A stretch of 64,000 nt of DNA from Eustoma russellianum (Eukaryota > Streptophyta > Magnoliopsida > Gentianales > Gentianaceae). The translations under genes were made by a program, and so were the position numbers. This document shows positions 10,274-21,176 of this stretch, piece by piece (the stretch's first letter is position 1; the number at the start of each line of letters is the position of its first letter). The notes below the pieces were generated by a model. It saw only the letters and a program-made list of their open reading frames with translations. It was not told where the DNA came from and made no database searches. The DNA lies in assembly GCA_036186865.1 (NCBI GenBank), contig AP025054.1:3100020-3164019 (forward strand), read 5' to 3'.

Positions 10274-13200
10274 TCATGTATAGCCGTATGCAACAACGGG
10301 ACTTCTAACTTGATGGAGACCATCATCCCAAACAAAAGACCCTGACACTGCAACTAGTTCGGTTTTCGCACTAACTGTCACTGTAAAAGACTTCTTCTGC
10401 CCCAATGCGTCAAAGGAAAGGACGTCCGGCTCCACAGATATCTTAAGCAGAGAAGGGTCAGTAGAAGATACATTCGCCTTATAAGTGGATTTTTCTGATC
10501 CAACATTGGTTAGTGTTCTATGAAAAACTTGTGTCACGTTTCCTGAAAATGTTCCTGAGACGATAAAAGATGGGTAATTGAGATCCCAAACTTTCGTCGT
10601 ATTGACTGAAGAACAAGCATTCTGATCTCCAGTAATAAGCTGCATGTTCGTTGTGTTAATGCCTTGGCCGCACAAAAAGCTCACATAATCAGCCTCTCCC
10701 ATGTCGTATACCAAACCAGGATTTAATGCTTTTATGGGATCTATTTGGCCTGACCCGTATGCAAGTTCAGCCACCGTATTGACCGTGCCCATAGTCTTGG
10801 CTGTGTTTGCAAACATTGGTTATATTAGAAAACAAAAATGATAAGATCACACGTATGTATGTATGTATATGTCATTCGTACCAGTTGTCATTAGCGCGGA
10901 CTTGATAGCTGCGGGAGACCAATCAGGTTTGAAAGATTTAACATAAGCAGCAGCACCAGTGGCATGGGGGCAAGCCATTGACGTCCCAGATATGATGTTG
11001 TAGGGAACTTGTCTAGTGTCTCCAAGAAGACCTGTAACGGTGGTGGCATCTGACCATGCAGCTAGAATATCTACTCCCGGTGCACTTATGTCGGGCTACA
11101 TTCAGACATACATGATCATTAAAAAGCATCCCATGATTGAATAATTCTCCAAGTACATGTCCCACTCCCTAAGTAAATATTCTCTATACTTATTTGAGAT
11201 CAGAAATTATGCAGACATAGAACAGGAATGTCTGACCTTGTCTATTATAATGTAGATTAATAGCCACACGTTTTATTATCCTTTTAACATGCCAAAGAAA
11301 AATCGCACAGAACTAAAAATTGGACAGAGTTTGAGTGACCAACTCACCTTAAGGATGTCGATTGTAAGTGAACTCGGTCCCCTTGACGAAAATGCTGCCA
11401 CAAAAGGAGCTGATTCCTCTACTCCCTCGTAGCTCTTTCTAATGATTGCCGTGGGCTCGCTACAAAATTGCATATATTGTTGATTTGTAAGGGATTTTTA
11501 GATTGCGAGTATCTATGAAAAGAAAGTCAATTGACTTCTTGAGCAAAAAGGTCATACCCTGTCACGAGGGTTCACCGTCTCAGCTTCAAAGAACATCGTG
11601 AAAGATATAAGGAAGTTCATACGCAAGGAGCCCACACAAGGTGTCCACTACAAACTGGGTCTTTGCCCAGACAGCAGCGAAACACACACTGTGCGTGTCC
11701 CTGGAATCGAACCTTATACCTCTTAGAGCAACTCTCAATGTGAGTATTAACTGAGTTATGCCATGGTGTTGAAACTTGGGCTTACATGAGGTGAGGCCCA
11801 TATCCACTCAAAACCTTAAGGCAATGGGTGGTGGTACCTCATCCTCATATAAGCCATGTACTTTTTCTCAAATTAGCCAATGTGGGATTCTCAACACCCG
11901 CCCTCACGTGGCAACGTGGCTTGACATACACACGCACCTTACAACGTGTTGAGAATCCCACATTGGCTAATTTGAGAAAAAATACATGGCTTATATGAGG
12001 ATGAGGTACCACCACTCATTGCCTTAAAGTTTTGAGTGGATATGAGTCTTACCACACGTAACCCCAAGTTTCAACACATGGGCAGTCAATTGACTTCTTT
12101 GTTGAGCTTAAATGAATAGGGAAAACATACAAAGAATTACCTTGTGTCATTAATGTAGCTTGAAATTACTCCGCCTTGTGTAAGACCTAAATAAGTGGAT
12201 GGTATGGGAAACGTATAGCCAGTATCTTTGCTATTTGCATCATACAGTATGACGCCAGCTGCGCCTACTGTAGATTGTGAAGCTTCACTGGCTTGGTTGC
12301 ATAGAACAATTTTCCCTTCCATTTTAGCTTTATCCAAGGAATTAGCTGCACAATTTCTGCAGTTCATGTCCAACCACTCATGTTTTGATATTTTCCTCTT
12401 AACAAATTCAATTTCAACGTAACTGAGAAATTCAAAACGTTAACTTAGAAGAGAAAAAAATTATAAATTAATACCCGGCCAGCTCAGGCGTAACATTTGC
12501 ATCAGAGCTAGGTATTTGCCCACCAAAAACAAGAGGGTACGTTTTATTCTCAAGCTGAAAAGTGTTTACAGAAATCCCCTGTTTCACAGCAAAACAAGTT
12601 AAAACAGTTAAGAAATCACAAAAAGAAAGAAAGAAAGAAACAACCAATCACCAACTATAGCTAAAACGACACAAAGTTGAGAAATTAACAACAACATGTA
12701 CCCTATTGTCTTAGAGACTCCCGCCTATGGTGAGGTATGGAGGGTCGAATGTACGCAACTATACACATGTGTTAGAAACACACAAATGTTGTTTTCCAAT
12801 GACCCATAATGAAAATTGTGTCAAGCTGTGTCGATCAACATTCCATCATATTCTAAAGTCAATGAAAGGTGTACTTGACTCCCTTGTAAATAGACAAATT
12901 GGCAAAAAACTAAAATTGGTTATGACCTGCAGAGTCTGGTTATTCCCCAACTGCACTTCTGTGATAAATGTTCTGTCTGTAAGACTTGCAGCCACAGTAA
13001 GTAGCCAAGGTGCCAAATTACCAGCAGTTCCAAGATTAGGTCCTGAATTTCCCACTGAAGTTGATGTTAGAATTCCTTTCTTCATAGCATGGAAAGATCC
13101 AATGGCAATCGGGTCATCAAAATAGTCAGGCTGAGAGTCCCATCCGGCGGACAGTGATATTATATCGACCCCATCGGCGATAGCATCATCAAATGCAGCC

Positions 13201-14031
13201 AGCAGATCGGCACTATCACAACCGTCTGACCAACAAACCTTGTATACCGCAATGCGAGCGGAGGGTACGCCTCCACGGGCAGTGCCTTTGCCGAGATCAT
13301 ACAAGCTAGCTCCGGTTACGAGGCGTCCGGCGGCTGTGGATGATGTGTGCGTTCCATGACCTTCGGTGTCCCTTGGCGAAGCGATCCTACCGTCACTAAA
13401 GTTACCGTCAGCTCGGTAATATTTGGCCCCTATTATCTTGCTGCGATATTACAAACATGTTTTGTAACTATTAGGCTAATATACATTAAAATAAATAAAT
13501 AAACAAGAAGCATCATAAAGATTTTGTAATCTTTACGGACATATCAATCAATCATACCTAGTATATTCCAAAGATAGCGAATATGATTTGAAAAGTATGA
13601 GAGCCAGACAAACAATACTTACATCCCAAAGTATATAGAGTTTGATTCTAGTGAGAACCACGCTTTTATTTGCGGACATATATATTCATGAAAGTTTGAT
13701 TTGTTCCATAAGAATCATTAGAATATTGATATAGAATATGGAACCAAACTCTTCGAATACAACAAACTGATCAAAAATTAAGTTTAGTGGAAGCTCTAAT
13801 ACACGGAATCTCCGTTGTGTGAGTTTATGGAAGAGTGTGACAAATGTAAGAAAACTTAAGGCATTTTCTCTTATATAAATGTCTCAGTTTCAATTATCAA
13901 ATATACATTCATACATACAAACATACATTTTTTTCTTTTTAAATTGGGGAGGGGAATCGAAATCGAGACCCGGGGTTGGGATAAATGCTACTCAACCGCT
14001 ACACCTAAAGGTTTTTCGCACAAACACACAC

Positions 14032-14111
<80 letters not shown>

Positions 14112-15355
14112 CAAAACTTCACAACAATAACTGTACACACAATAAGGCCATATGTGTGTGGAATATGAGTTAAAACTGTATAAATTTAATACAAACAAAA
14201 ACCCTATGATAGATATCATAACTATAATAGCTGTAGATATAATTAGGCTTCATGTATGTAGGGTGTTAAGCAAACCGAACAATTTGCGGATTGTTCGAGT
14301 TTGATTCGTATTTGATTCGAGTTCGTTCGTTATTTTTACTTAAACGATCCGAATTCGAATACCTATTTAAGTTCGTTTACTTAAACGAGCCGACTGTTTC
14401 CGAACAGTTCGGCTCGTTTAAACAGTTATAATGTTATCGAGCCAAACTCAAACCAATTTTAAAACTAGTTAAAGTAAACGAACCGATCCAAACAGTTCGT
14501 TTAGTTAAACAAATCCGAATTCAAAAACTTAGTATTCGGCTTGGCGCAGTTCATTAAATTACTAGTGTAGTTGTAGTGTATGAAGTAAACACGTACTTGT
14601 TGCAAGTGAAGTTCGAGGATGATTGGCAGGAGCCCTTAAATTTGGTGGGAGGAGGACCATATCCGGAATCATCAAAGCTTTTGGATTCCGGCCAAATTCC
14701 GGTATCAAACATGGCAACAATAACATCGCTTTCAGTAGTAGATCTATTGGTGTCTTGAGGAAATCCTATGAAATCCCAGGATCTGGTTGTGTGCAGTTGC
14801 ATTTTGGCACTAGGGAAAACAGTTACCACCCCCTCCATACCTGATTCACCATTTCAAATCAGTTACAGCAAATCATGAAGTTGTTTTAGACAGGAAATCA
14901 AATTGAGCCTAGTGGTATCTAAAATTCATTCCCCTTGCTGGTATCAACCAAGATTAATTCCATCCCCTATCCCATCTTCTTCCGTGTGCTTTGTGTGTAA
15001 AAAAAAAATTGTTGTTTTATTATAAAAAGCATGTCTTTCAGACGTTGTGGAATCAAACTCTCTGTCCCTTGGGATAGTGGTATTGTTTGCTTGATACTTA
15101 ACTTCCCCAGACCCTAGCGATAGCTTTTGCTGTCGTTGGGATATACTAGGTACGATTGATGATCATGTTGTCTTTGAGACGTTAGTACAAGAAATTTGAT
15201 GAGGGATATCGCTGTACTTACCGGAAATTGTTTCCTTTTCTTTGTCAGTCAGCTTAGCAGCAAAGCCGTTGAAGCTTCTCCCGTAACTGTGCACAATAGC
15301 CTCTGATGCTCGACTGTTTCATGCATTCATCAAACAGAATGAGATAAATACATTG

Positions 15356-15427
<72 letters not shown>

Positions 15428-16023
15428 GATTGGGGTGGGGTGTAGGGGGCAGGCTTGCTGCTCCAGCCAAGAAATCAGGGGAAGGAAATTGGGGGGGGGG
15501 GGGGGGGGGGGGAATCACTATATGGTCCAGAAATATAAAAAGACCTTCCAACTGCTGCTTGTAGCATGTTTGTGTGAAGGCCAGAAATATGAACATCCCC
15601 TTGTGGAAGTTCCCCCATGTACACAATATACACCTGCACAAATTATTTTTGTTTCAGATAATCAAATGTCAAACTTTCCACCCATGAATCAGCTAAATCA
15701 TATGAATAAATCTTGACACATCTTCATATAACAACACATGAACTGAATCTACTCAAGATTTCTCCAAAAAAATGTGCCACACAACTATGCATATATGCAA
15801 TATACGTATATCTATACGTGCATATGAATGAATACGTATAGCATACTGGAATGAACCGTCTAGGTACATAAATTTGCAAGATAACACATGGTGCATGAAA
15901 TGAACCAACATTGAAAGGATCTGCAAAAAGAAGACATGCCTTTTGATCTCCATATGGCTCCACATAGCAGCTTAAAGTTAAAGCAAATGCAACCCAGAGA
16001 ACCAAAGCCCAGAAATTATACAT
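10274..16023 (-). CDS. Cucumisin-like subtilisin-type serine protease
   Basis: Secreted S8 serine protease of the plant SBT4/cucumisin group. Ten exons join in frame: 16023-15940, 15633-15545, 15313-15222, 14840-14597, 13440-12927, 12578-12475, 12356-12141, 11459-11348, 11095-10882 and 10800-10274. They give 731 residues, the usual family length. In order: hydrophobic signal peptide (about residues 1-20), I9 propeptide (VYIVYMGE to about residue 88), catalytic domain with an inserted PA domain (exons 6-7), and a C-terminal Fn3-like domain. The catalytic set is complete: Asp134 (DTGIWPES), His198 (GHGTHT), Asn301 (SVGNSGP, where SAGN is usual) and Ser524 (SGTSMACPH). Intron 1 has a GC donor (AAG/GCATGT); the other introns are GT-AG. 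Introns are loaded with repeats but no exon is broken. The native substrate cannot be inferred. A broken inverted copy lies at 35.5-36.5 kb. Confidence 0.93.
11590..11762 (-). repeat. tRNA-derived SINE, second family, in subtilase intron 7
   Basis: On the minus strand it reads CATGGCATAACTCAG (A box), GGTTCGATTCCAGGGAC (B box), then the GTGTGTGTTTCGCTGCTGTCTGG body and GTGGACACC. Its 5' end abuts the inverted TRIM element, which inserted at the CATGG in its head. Confidence 0.65.
11767..12076. mobile_element. Inverted pair of TRIM-like LTRs
   Basis: Two arms of about 130-146 bp are inverted around a spacer of about 35 bp. The left arm runs TGTTGAAACTTGGG to GGGATTCTCAACA (11767-11912). The right arm is its reverse complement, TGTTGAGAATCCC to CAAGTTTCAACA (about 11948-12076). 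Each arm starts TG and ends CA, and the TGTTGAGAATCCCACATTGG start resembles LTR ends of miniature retrotransposons (TRIMs). CATGG flanks the whole unit at 11762-11766 and 12077-12081, a 5-bp target duplication. It is intronic and leaves the subtilase coding sequence untouched. Confidence 0.7.
12683..12866 (-). repeat. (TTG)n-tailed repeat in subtilase intron 5
   Basis: Reverse-oriented copy: CAACAACAAC first, then GACTCCCGCCTATGG, GTGTTAGAAACACACA, AATGACCCATAATGAAAATTG and GTCAAGCTGTGTCGATCAAC. It lies just inside intron 5, about 60 bp from the exon 5 donor. Confidence 0.65.
14034..14110. repeat. (AT)n microsatellite in subtilase intron 4
   Basis: About 38 AT units, the longest of the four runs. 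It is preceded at 13940-14010 by a GGGTTGGGATAAATGCTACTC segment with a tRNA-like look, possibly an old SINE fragment. Confidence 0.95.
14262..14555. repeat. hAT-like miniature element, copy 2
   Basis: Starts AGGGTGTTAAGCAAACC and has the same GTTCG/CTCGTTTA composition as 410-690 and 58965-59237. It lies in intron 4 of the subtilase, about 40 bp from exon 4. Confidence 0.5.
15358..15422. repeat. (AT)n microsatellite in subtilase intron 2
   Basis: About 32 AT units between exons 2 and 3 of the subtilase. The pseudogene copy near 36 kb does not have it; it has an A run in the matching place. Confidence 0.95.
15491..15512. repeat. 22-base G homopolymer in subtilase intron 2
   Basis: Uninterrupted G run on the plus strand, so a C run in the subtilase transcript. 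The pseudogene copy keeps a shorter homologous run of C at 35907-35922. Confidence 0.95.
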
Positions 16024-16077
16024 TTTAATTGAGATTCAACTGGCCTTCGATGAAAGCCATGCAAAGGGAACGAACCT

Positions 16078-16085
16078 TATTTATA
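16078..16085 (-). promoter_or_regulatory. Probable TATA box of the subtilase
   Basis: Minus strand reads CCTATAAATAAGG, a good plant TATA box, about 55-60 bp upstream of the ATG at 16023. This implies a short leader of roughly 25-35 nt. Placement is inferred from position and motif only. Confidence 0.55.
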
Positions 16086-16099
16086 GGGATAACACAAGT

Positions 16100-18130
16100 T
16101 GTTTGAACCGATCAATGCTTAAACAAGTGCAAGCCGGCACAAGCATCCATCTAATAAAATACAAAAACTATAGCTATTGGTTACACCGCTGCTGAGCTTT
16201 CTAATTATAGTGTTTAACCTTTAAAGAAATGTAAAAAAGACGTTTCCGGTGTACTCGTTTGTGCAGGGTTTGAAAAAAAAACTGAATCGTTTAGCGATGT
16301 AATGTATACAGTCTTATCCTATATTTTTTGTATAAGATGGTGTTTACACGGCTCAAACATGTGGCCTTAATTTTGCGTCATGTTCTTTATACAAGTTCAT
16401 TTCCAAGACTGAAAGATCTTCCATGATACTTGATTCCAACAGCAAGGGGCCTTCGTATGGCATGGAGATACTTTTTTCCAGCAATAACTGATATATAGTA
16501 TAGACAAACCAAAGATTATTTTAAAAGAAAACAAGTAATAGTATGCACAGTCTCGACTAAAATCTGCCAGGGATTGCATTTTCAACTAGCTAAAGTTAAG
16601 GTCTTAGAGTATTTCAATTTCATTGGTTTTTTTCAATAATAAGAAATAGACAGTTTTGTGTTTATGTTTTGCTTATTTGCTTTTTTTGGACGGGAAGATA
16701 ATTGAATGTTATAAAGCTGAAATAGACTGCTCATTTTTCGTATTATTTATTGATCTAGAAATCATACCCTTTGCTCTATTTTAATTGAATTGGCCTACAT
16801 ATGCGAGGATAATTTAGATAGTAAATAAAGTCACTTAAGGTCACTTGAAATAACCATTTTTTTCACAAGGATCTAGAATTATAATTCCACATTGAAATGA
16901 AAAATATAATAATTAACAAATCGTTATTGGCAAGCCGTTTACATTGATTATATCGTGCAATTTTCCACTCCAGTATGTAACCATCCATATGGCACTGAGA
17001 CCTTCAAGAGATTACCCACTATATAAAAAGTACTTTGTGAACTTCACTTGCCCTTTGTTTTTCTTATTGTTTTCATATGTATGTATATATGTATATACAT
17101 ACATATATATATATATATACATACACACATATATATATGTGTGTGTATAAGTGTTTGCGCTTGCGTAACTGATTGTTGTATGTTTTACATTTATATTTTA
17201 CATTCTGATAGATAAACTACTTAAATTTCATATAAAGAATAGTCTGTGTACAAATGTAAAGATATATATCTCCCTGATCAAAATTAAACTGTCTTCAATT
17301 TCAAACTTGACAGTTATGGGGCAGAGACATTTCGGAGTTGGATACAATCTTTTCCATCTAAATAATAAGTTAAAATAAATGGTCACAAAATCTAATTTTT
17401 CTTTTTTTTAAGGGAAAAAAGCCAAAACGATTGAATGAGGGGAAGCTTGAACCTTTCTTAAGGTAAAGTTGCCCCATATTCATGTTAATATATTATGACA
17501 ATCGTCTATTTACATACTATCGTTTTTTGATATACAGCAATCATAAGTTAAAATAACAACACAAACTCATAATTTGAATGTATTATTTTATAGTAAAACA
17601 AAATAATTCAAAGACGTGGCTATTGTTCCCAAAAAATTTTTATTTTTCATAACTTTTATACTAACATGTTTAGATATAACTTCAATATAAAAATAATAAA
17701 AATTCAGAAAAAAAAATATGATGGGAATAGTCCATCCTAATTCATTGGAAGAGCCTTGGTTATTGGCCAGGAAGTTAGAAATATGAGGAAAATTTGTGCG
17801 CTTCCTTATGCTTATATCCAAAATCAATCACACGCAAGTAACCTATTTATTTTTCTTATTGCCTTTTACTGAAGGATTTTTATGTAGTTTCACCGATTTT
17901 TTTTGCAAATCTCAGTGGTAGGCTTTGAGTTTTGACCTTCATTACGTTGAATCATAGAAAAATCACATTTAACGACTGACTTTTTATTAATTTCTTTACC
18001 AAATATCTAAAACTAATTTTATTATAAGTTTTGTTTGAAAATTCTATAAAAATACTCAAAAAAAACATTCAATTTGTATTCCAGAAAGAAGATGCGGCAC
18101 CACCGTCTTCCGGCGTCTTGATTCGCAGAA
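16100..18130. other. AT-rich subtilase upstream and intergenic region
   Basis: No supported gene. It contains mixed (AT/GT/TATG) microsatellite sequence at about 17078-17150 and several A/T-rich stretches. Open frames here lack recognisable domains. Confidence 0.5.
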
Positions 18131-18145
18131 CAATGCACTATATGC

Positions 18146-18288
18146 CGGATGGGATCCTCTCACTACGCGGCGCATTCTCTATCACGTGACACGTGGCAGC
18201 AGAGATCCATCCTCACTACCCCTTTCTGCTGCTACGTGTCGCGCGGTGACGCATGCAGTGAGGGAGGATGGGTGAGGAGATCTGAAAA
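18146..18288. mobile_element. Mutator-type foldback MITE with CACGTG arms, copy a
   Basis: Foldback element starting CGGATGGGATCCTCTCAC and ending GTGAGGAGATCTGAAA. It is flanked by CACTATATGC (18136-18145) and CACTGTATGC (18289-18298), a 10-bp duplication with one mismatch. The left arm holds GACACGTGGCAGCAGAG. The right arm holds the complementary CTGCTGCTACGTGTCGC, where the CACGTG core is mutated to TACGTG. Confidence 0.75.
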
Positions 18289-18519
18289 CACTGTATGCAT
18301 AAGAGCGACACTAAAAACAAATTAAAGTATTTAATTTGGTCGTCCTTTAGGATAACTTGATTCGGAGACTTTGGCCATCATTATTTTAAAGACAAACTTG
18401 CAGTGTGAAACCTCTTTCTTGACTTGTATGTTTTGGCAAGGTGTAGGAGAGATAACTTGATTTCTTGACCTTATCCATCATTATTTTACGATAACTTGAT
18501 TTCCATTTACAATATCTTG

Positions 18520-18748
18520 ATTAAAGAATGTAATAGAATAAAACAAAATAACTCACTAAATTGGATATGCTTCTTATATTGTGAAATAATAGTTGATCGA
18601 TAAATCTTGACGCAATTTTCATTATGGGTCATCGGAAAACAACTCTTTGTGTTTTTGACGCATGTGTATAGTTGTATACATCCGACCCATCCATACCCCG
18701 CTATAGGTGGGAGACTGTAAGACAATGGGATAATGTTGTTGTTGTTGC
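18520..18748 (+). repeat. (TTG)n-tailed short interspersed repeat
   Basis: Runs from AAGAATGTAATAGAATAAAAC through TTGATCGATAAATCTTGACGC and ATACATCCGACCC to a TTG tail. Confidence 0.7.
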
Positions 18749-19075
18749 CGTTGAAACCTCTTATAACGATTTATTTGGAAAACGTTGAACTACGTATATT
18801 AAGAAACAAAAAATGGCATTGAAATTACATATTCGAAATATTAAACTAAACAGCTATATTTGGATTTTGTTACCTGAAAATGACTTAATGAACCTAACAA
18901 TAACTCCCAAGCAGGCTACGGAGGGTTCACAAATGTCATGGTTAAATATTACAAATAATCCTTCAAAAAAAAAAAGGACTTTTTCTAATGACATGTGAAT
19001 AGAACCGTCGGAATTCGGTTACGTCCAGATAAACATTTACTGAATAATTAACTAGAAAATTATTGGTGCTTTTTA

Positions 19076-21105
19076 TGGTTAGAAACATGATTATGATTTT
19101 CGAAACTCGAGATTTGATTGATCTCAAATCCCTATTATAAATCAGAGATTCTTTTTAGTTCTAAATTGTATCATAAGTAGTATCGTTTATGTATACTATC
19201 AATCAATGAAACATGATTTTTATTATAAAATATGATATCAGAACAATTTGATTGATCTAATGGACTCGAAAAAAAATCATAACTGTCCAATAACTATCCT
19301 TCCTAGCCAATCTGACCATTCTCAACCGAAAAACACCAACACACAGTCATCACCCACAAATCATCAACCACACACCAAGCAAAAGAACCAAAAATACACT
19401 GTCAAATGAAGGGCTCAGAAGCAGAATCATCAGTCCCAAACTTAACTTTTTCGATCCAAAAGACCAAAATCCGGCTAGTTAAGTAAACAGTCTCTGTCCA
19501 GAAAAGTGTGCGGCCATCAACCATACATATCCTACAAACACATATAAACAATTCTATCTCCAGTAGCAACTCCGAAAATAAACAAAATTCAGGAAACATC
19601 CCTGATGAGGTAACCATGCAATTAGCAAATTTGCTCCGGAACAGTCTCGGATCATAAACTCAAACCAATCTTGAAATTTTAACTCTTAGAATCAAATTCA
19701 ATAGAGATAATTACGTATTACGGGCAATATTAATGCACAAAGCAATCGGTGGAAGAGGAGGGCTCCCACATCACAAGGGTTTAATCAATCCCCTTCAGTA
19801 ACAAAGATGTGTATATGAAAGTCTCACCAGGTTTTCTAGTGAGTTTCAGAATTATAAAGTTTGTAGACACAGAAAGGCTCTAAATCGTTTGAAACAGTCT
19901 CCACGTGCGTGTTCAGAAGGTTCACAACTGTCATGAAAAGAATAGATATAGATAGAGTGATGCCAATTATACTCTTTTCTTCATGAGAATAGGGGACATA
20001 ATCACATGTTTGATTATATATGTGGATAATATGATTATCACAAAAAGTGATAAGAAAGAAAGCACACAGCTTTTGAAGAATTTGTTTAATGAATTTGAGA
20101 TGAAGGACTTAGATGTTGAAGTTCTCCGGTCAGATAAAAGAATCTTTATATCTCAACGAAATACATTCTGGACATATTGACTGAGGTTGAGATGATAGAC
20201 TATAAACCCAATGATACTCTGATACTTGCAAATCATAAGCTCCAAATCAAGGAAGGGGTTTCAATGGTAGATCAGGAACAACACTAAAGGCTTGTAAGGA
20301 GACTAATCTATCTTTCACATACCGGACGTGATATCTCATATGTTGTGGAAGTAGTCAGTTCATGTACCAACTTCATGAAGAACACATGGAAGCATCCATA
20401 AGGATTGTCACGTACCTGAAGGAAATGCTGGGAAGGGATATACTGTTCAAAAAACATGGACACTTAGACGTGGAGTTGTATACTAATGTTGTTTGTACAG
20501 GCAATCCTAATGATAAAGGTCTAGTTCGGGGTACTTTGCCCTGGTCAGGGGAAGTTTAGTCACATGGAGAATCAAAAAATAGAAGGTGGTGATGTTATCA
20601 AGCACAGAAGCTGAGTTTAGAGGAATCAGAAGAGTGTTATGCAGATTCTCTGGTTGAAAAAAGTGATGCATGAGATTGGGTTCTCTCCGTGACTACAAAC
20701 TCATTTAATGTGTGATAAATAGCAATAAGCTTTTCTGAGAACCCAGTGCCGCACGACCAAACCATATACGTGGAAGTGGATAGGCATTTCATCAAAGATA
20801 AACTTGAAGAAGGTGTCATTGAGTTGTCGTTTCTAAGGTTCAAAGATCATCTAGCAGATATTCTCACAAAGGCGGTTACCGAAAAATTCTTCAATTCAAA
20901 ATTGTGCAAGTTGGGTGTTGGTAACCCCACTACTCAAGGAGTGTGTTAGAAAGTATAATTATGATTGCCAAAGATCAAAGAATTTGATATCAATCAAATC
21001 CCTACCATAAATCATATATTCTTTTTATTTATTGTATTTTACCATAAATTGTATTATAAGTAAGACTATGTACATATGCTATATACTACTTTTATTCTAA
21101 ATAAT
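19076..21105 (+). mobile_element. Degenerate Ty1/Copia element with large internal deletion
   Basis: The left LTR starts TGGTTAGAAACATGATTATG (19076 to about 19225). The right LTR starts TGTTAGAAAGTATAATTATG (20944 to about 21100). TGATATCAGAAC at about 19230 is a worn primer-binding site for initiator tRNA-Met. Between them are a gag start (reading FNRDNYVLRAILMHKAIGGRG-like near 19680-19760), then an abrupt switch to the RT end (VYMKVSPGF near 19810; a YVDNMII remnant of YVDDM at about 20018). RNase H follows (VEVDRHFIKDKLEEG near 20770 and DHLADILTKAV near 20850). Protease and integrase are absent. Many stops and frameshifts make it dead. It is older than the neighbour at 21177. Confidence 0.8.
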
Positions 21106-21176
21106 TTTTTTTTTTAAAAAGGAAGACTACGTTGAGTTAATATTCTTTTATATGTTGTCTTCAGACGGGTACACTG

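Noticed and set aside
12631..12650. GAAA repeat as a possible CRISPR-like or regulatory array
   Set aside because: Simple microsatellite of a few units in an intron. No spaced direct repeats.
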